A DNA stretch of 64,000 nt. It comes from Cafeteria roenbergensis (taxonomy: Eukaryota; Sar; Bigyra; Bicosoecida; Cafeteriaceae). The position numbers were made by a program, and so were the translations under genes. The notes beneath the pieces are model-generated. The model was not told where the DNA came from. It saw only the letters and a program-made list of their open reading frames with translations, and made no database searches. Where the stretch lies: the NCBI GenBank assembly GCA_008330645.1, contig VLTN01000030.1, positions 124,001 to 188,000 of the forward strand. Reading direction: 5' to 3'. This document shows positions 62,183 to 64,000 of this stretch, one piece after another; the stretch's first letter is position 1, and the number at the start of each line of letters is the position of its first letter.

Positions 62183-64000
62183 TCACGCAGGCCTCTGAGC
62201 GCCGGGGCGTGCGATGCTTGCCGTGGAAGCCAGCGCGGCAGTCAACGCCGACACCGGCAGAGCCTCGTCCCCAAGCTGCTGGAGCGGGCCGGATCCTGCC
62301 CACCGGGGCTCTGCCATGAACTGCTCTGCAGCGGACAGCGCCAGGTACTGCCGGGCGGTTTCGGCTCGGGCGGCGTTGCGTGGGCTGGTCGGCAACGACG
62401 ACGACTGCCGGGGCCTGGCAGACAGCGACCCGCGGTTTCGCGTCGGGGACTTGGCTCGAGGTTCCAGCCGAAGTGCCGCAAGCTTGGGATCCGCCGGCAG
62501 AGCAGCACTGCCCACGCCAGTTCCGGAGGAGATTCGCACCCGCCTTGGAGGCGGCGACGGAGACCGTTGCCGGGCAGGCGACTGCCGGCGGGGGCGAAAC
62601 CGCCCGCGGCTCTGACGACCGGACCCTTCCCGATCCTTCCTTCGTGGCTCTGCCAGGTCCCACGTCGCAATGGGCCTTCCGCTCTGCCGCAGCGCAGCCT
62701 CCACCGCCGGAGGGATGCCTGGCTCTGCCGGGTAACTGGCGGCAATCGTGGCGAGAATGGCTCCGGCCGCTGCGGAGTGAAGCTCTTCGGCCGGCTCTAC
62801 CGGACCGACCACACTTCGAAGTCCACTGGCTCCTCCGGCAGTGCCCTCGCCGCCTGTTGCGGAGGAGGCGGGCGGGAGGAGGCGGAGCGTGCGGGTTGCA
62901 GTTCGCGGGGTCACTGCAGTTGCAGTTGGGTCTGCCCATGGCATGTGCGCCGTGGTTGCCGACTGGCGGCTCTGCAGCTTGCGTCGCCAGTCTGCTCGGC
63001 GCAGAACCGCGCTCGAAACCGCGCTCGAAACCGCCCCCGAAACCGCCCCCGAAGCCTGCGCGCCGGATACAGACGCCCCGATCGGTCGCCTGACCGCTGT
63101 TGCTGGCTCCCGGGCCGAGAGTGGCTGTCGACGAGGCCAGCCCGCGAAACCGCCGGCTTGATGAGCGGCCAATGCGGCCGCTTGACCGTACCGCGACGGG
63201 CAATCCGCCGGTCCGCCGACCCTCGCTGACAAAGTGGCGGTTGCGGTTGCGTCGGCTCCGTGAAACGGCGGCGGCTGGATGTATGCAGTGCTGGTGACGA
63301 AACCGCTGGAGGAGCCAGCGACTCCACCTCCCGTTTGCGGCCGGCTCTGCCTTGCGCGGCCAGCGGCACCCCTGTTGCTTCTGGACCCTGGCCCCGGACC
63401 CTCGTCGGCGAAATGAAACGCCGACACCCTCCCTGGCCCCAGGGACCCCCCAAGGCCCCCCGTCCCAGACTGCGCCCTGGCCGAGAGGGCCCGCGGCGGC
63501 GAGGGAGAAGGCGAAACCGCGTCCCCGCCCTGCCTGCGTCTGAGGTCAACGGACCTTCGGCCCCCAATCACTCCTGCATCACCCGCGGGTCTTGCGGTGC
63601 GGCCGCGAGGCACCGACTCCTCCTCCCATGCGAAACCGTCGCCGGACGTCGACACGGCACCAAGGCGAAGCGGCGGAACTTTGACCCGACCGGGTCCGTC
63701 TCCAGGACGCAAAGTAGAGCCGGGGATCCTTCCGGTCCATCCTTCCACCGGGCTCTGCTGCCCCAGAGGCACAGTGGCAGAGAGGCCGAGAGTGGCGGAG
63801 CGGCTGACCGAATCCGGCACGCTGCCGATGATGACGCCGCGCGAGGTGCCATCGGCAAAACGCACGTTGCCACCCTCGCGATCCTCAACGAAGTGGCTCT
63901 GCCCGGGATCAACTTGCTCTGCCAAGCGATCGAGGCTTCGCCACGCTGCGTGCTCGTCGTGAAACGAAGTGGAAGTGCTTGAGTCCTTCCCTCCGCCGGC
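62183..64000 (-). CDS. Disordered Arg/Ser/Pro-rich protein, partial (N-terminus beyond window)
   Basis: The frame is open from the right window edge to the stop at 62183, giving at least 600 residues; no start codon need lie inside the window. The visible N-terminal end reads TSFHDEHAAWRSLDRLAEQV, which looks like a short amphipathic helix, followed by a small folded-looking stretch (FVEDREGGNVRFADGTSRG). The rest is low complexity, rich in Arg, Ser, Pro, Gly and Ala, with several SPSPPP and RRQSP motifs of the kind phosphorylated by proline-directed kinases, and ends in an Ala/Ser-rich tail. Many copies of both iterated words lie in it. A run at 63003-63056 repeats CGAAACCGC four times with 12-bp spacing (encoding SSAVSGAV-like residues). 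No family is recognised. Confidence 0.55.
   Translation of the reverse strand, partial: AGGGKDSSTSTSFHDEHAAWRSLDRLAEQVDPGQSHFVEDREGGNVRFADGTSRGVIIGSVPDSVSRSATLGLSATVPLGQQSPVEGWTGRIPGSTLRPGDGPGRVKVPPLRLGAVSTSGDGFAWEEESVPRGRTARPAGDAGVIGGRRSVDLRRRQGGDAVSPSPSPPRALSARAQSGTGGLGGSLGPGRVSAFHFADEGPGPGSRSNRGAAGRARQSRPQTGGGVAGSSSGFVTSTAYIQPPPFHGADATATATLSARVGGPADCPSRYGQAAALAAHQAGGFAGWPRRQPLSAREPATAVRRPIGASVSGAQASGAVSGAVSSAVSSAVLRRADWRRKLQSRQSATTAHMPWADPTATAVTPRTATRTLRLLPPASSATGGEGTAGGASGLRSVVGPVEPAEELHSAAAGAILATIAASYPAEPGIPPAVEAALRQSGRPIATWDLAEPRRKDREGSGRQSRGRFRPRRQSPARQRSPSPPPRRVRISSGTGVGSAALPADPKLAALRLEPRAKSPTRNRGSLSARPRQSSSLPTSPRNAARAETARQYLALSAAEQFMAEPRWAGSGPLQQLGDEALPVSALTAALASTASIARPGAQRPA

Noticed and set aside
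1-64000. Transposons, LINEs or virus-like elements
   Set aside because: No transposase, reverse transcriptase, integrase or capsid motif and no long terminal or inverted repeats were seen.

Overview
The window is nuclear DNA of a very GC-rich (about 70% by eye), gene-dense eukaryote, most likely a unicellular alga or related protist. Every interpretable protein is eukaryotic: a CHK2-type FHA kinase, a METAP1 with its N-terminal zinc finger, a mitochondrial ATM1/ABCB7 transporter, an RTRAF/hCLE subunit, a mitochondrial ribosomal protein of the mL40 type and an MBD4-type glycosylase. Genes carry zero to four short GT-AG introns (about 110-600 bp), nearly all starting GTGAG. Many products are very long and alanine-rich with low-complexity runs. 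I cannot name the species; a haptophyte- or green-alga-like genome is a guess. I saw no transposon, virus-like element, CRISPR array, rRNA or tRNA.

Layout, left to right: mL40-like (-, partial), small three-helix membrane protein (+), ATM1 (-), RTRAF (-), transaldolase (+), D-box protein (-), secreted or membrane protein with a Cys tail (+), coiled-coil protein (-), PNGase F-like secreted protein (-), MBD4-like glycosylase (+), 1788-aa OSCA/TMEM63-like membrane protein (-), 2070-aa disordered protein (+), 2559-aa Q/A-rich protein with Cys clusters (+), CHK2 kinase (-), five-exon unknown gene (+), 3161-aa Schlafen-AlbA plus PDZ protein (+), RCC1-propeller membrane protein (-), METAP1 (+), disordered protein (-, partial). 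Strands alternate almost throughout, giving many divergent pairs with short shared promoters and convergent pairs with 0.4-0.8 kb between stops.

The exon models are hand-built. I accepted an intron when donor, acceptor and reading phase agreed, and where possible when the joined protein restored family homology (ATM1, RTRAF, transaldolase, CHK2, METAP1). There is no obvious operon-like or pathway cluster; the genes are mostly housekeeping plus lineage-specific giants.

The most unusual signal is not a gene. Two short hairpin-like words, GGCAGAGCC (and its complement) and GCGAAACCGC (and its complement), recur dozens of times on both strands, in exons, introns and spacers, far above chance. 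Second in interest are the giant AlbA_2-PDZ protein and a set of minisatellites sitting inside introns.
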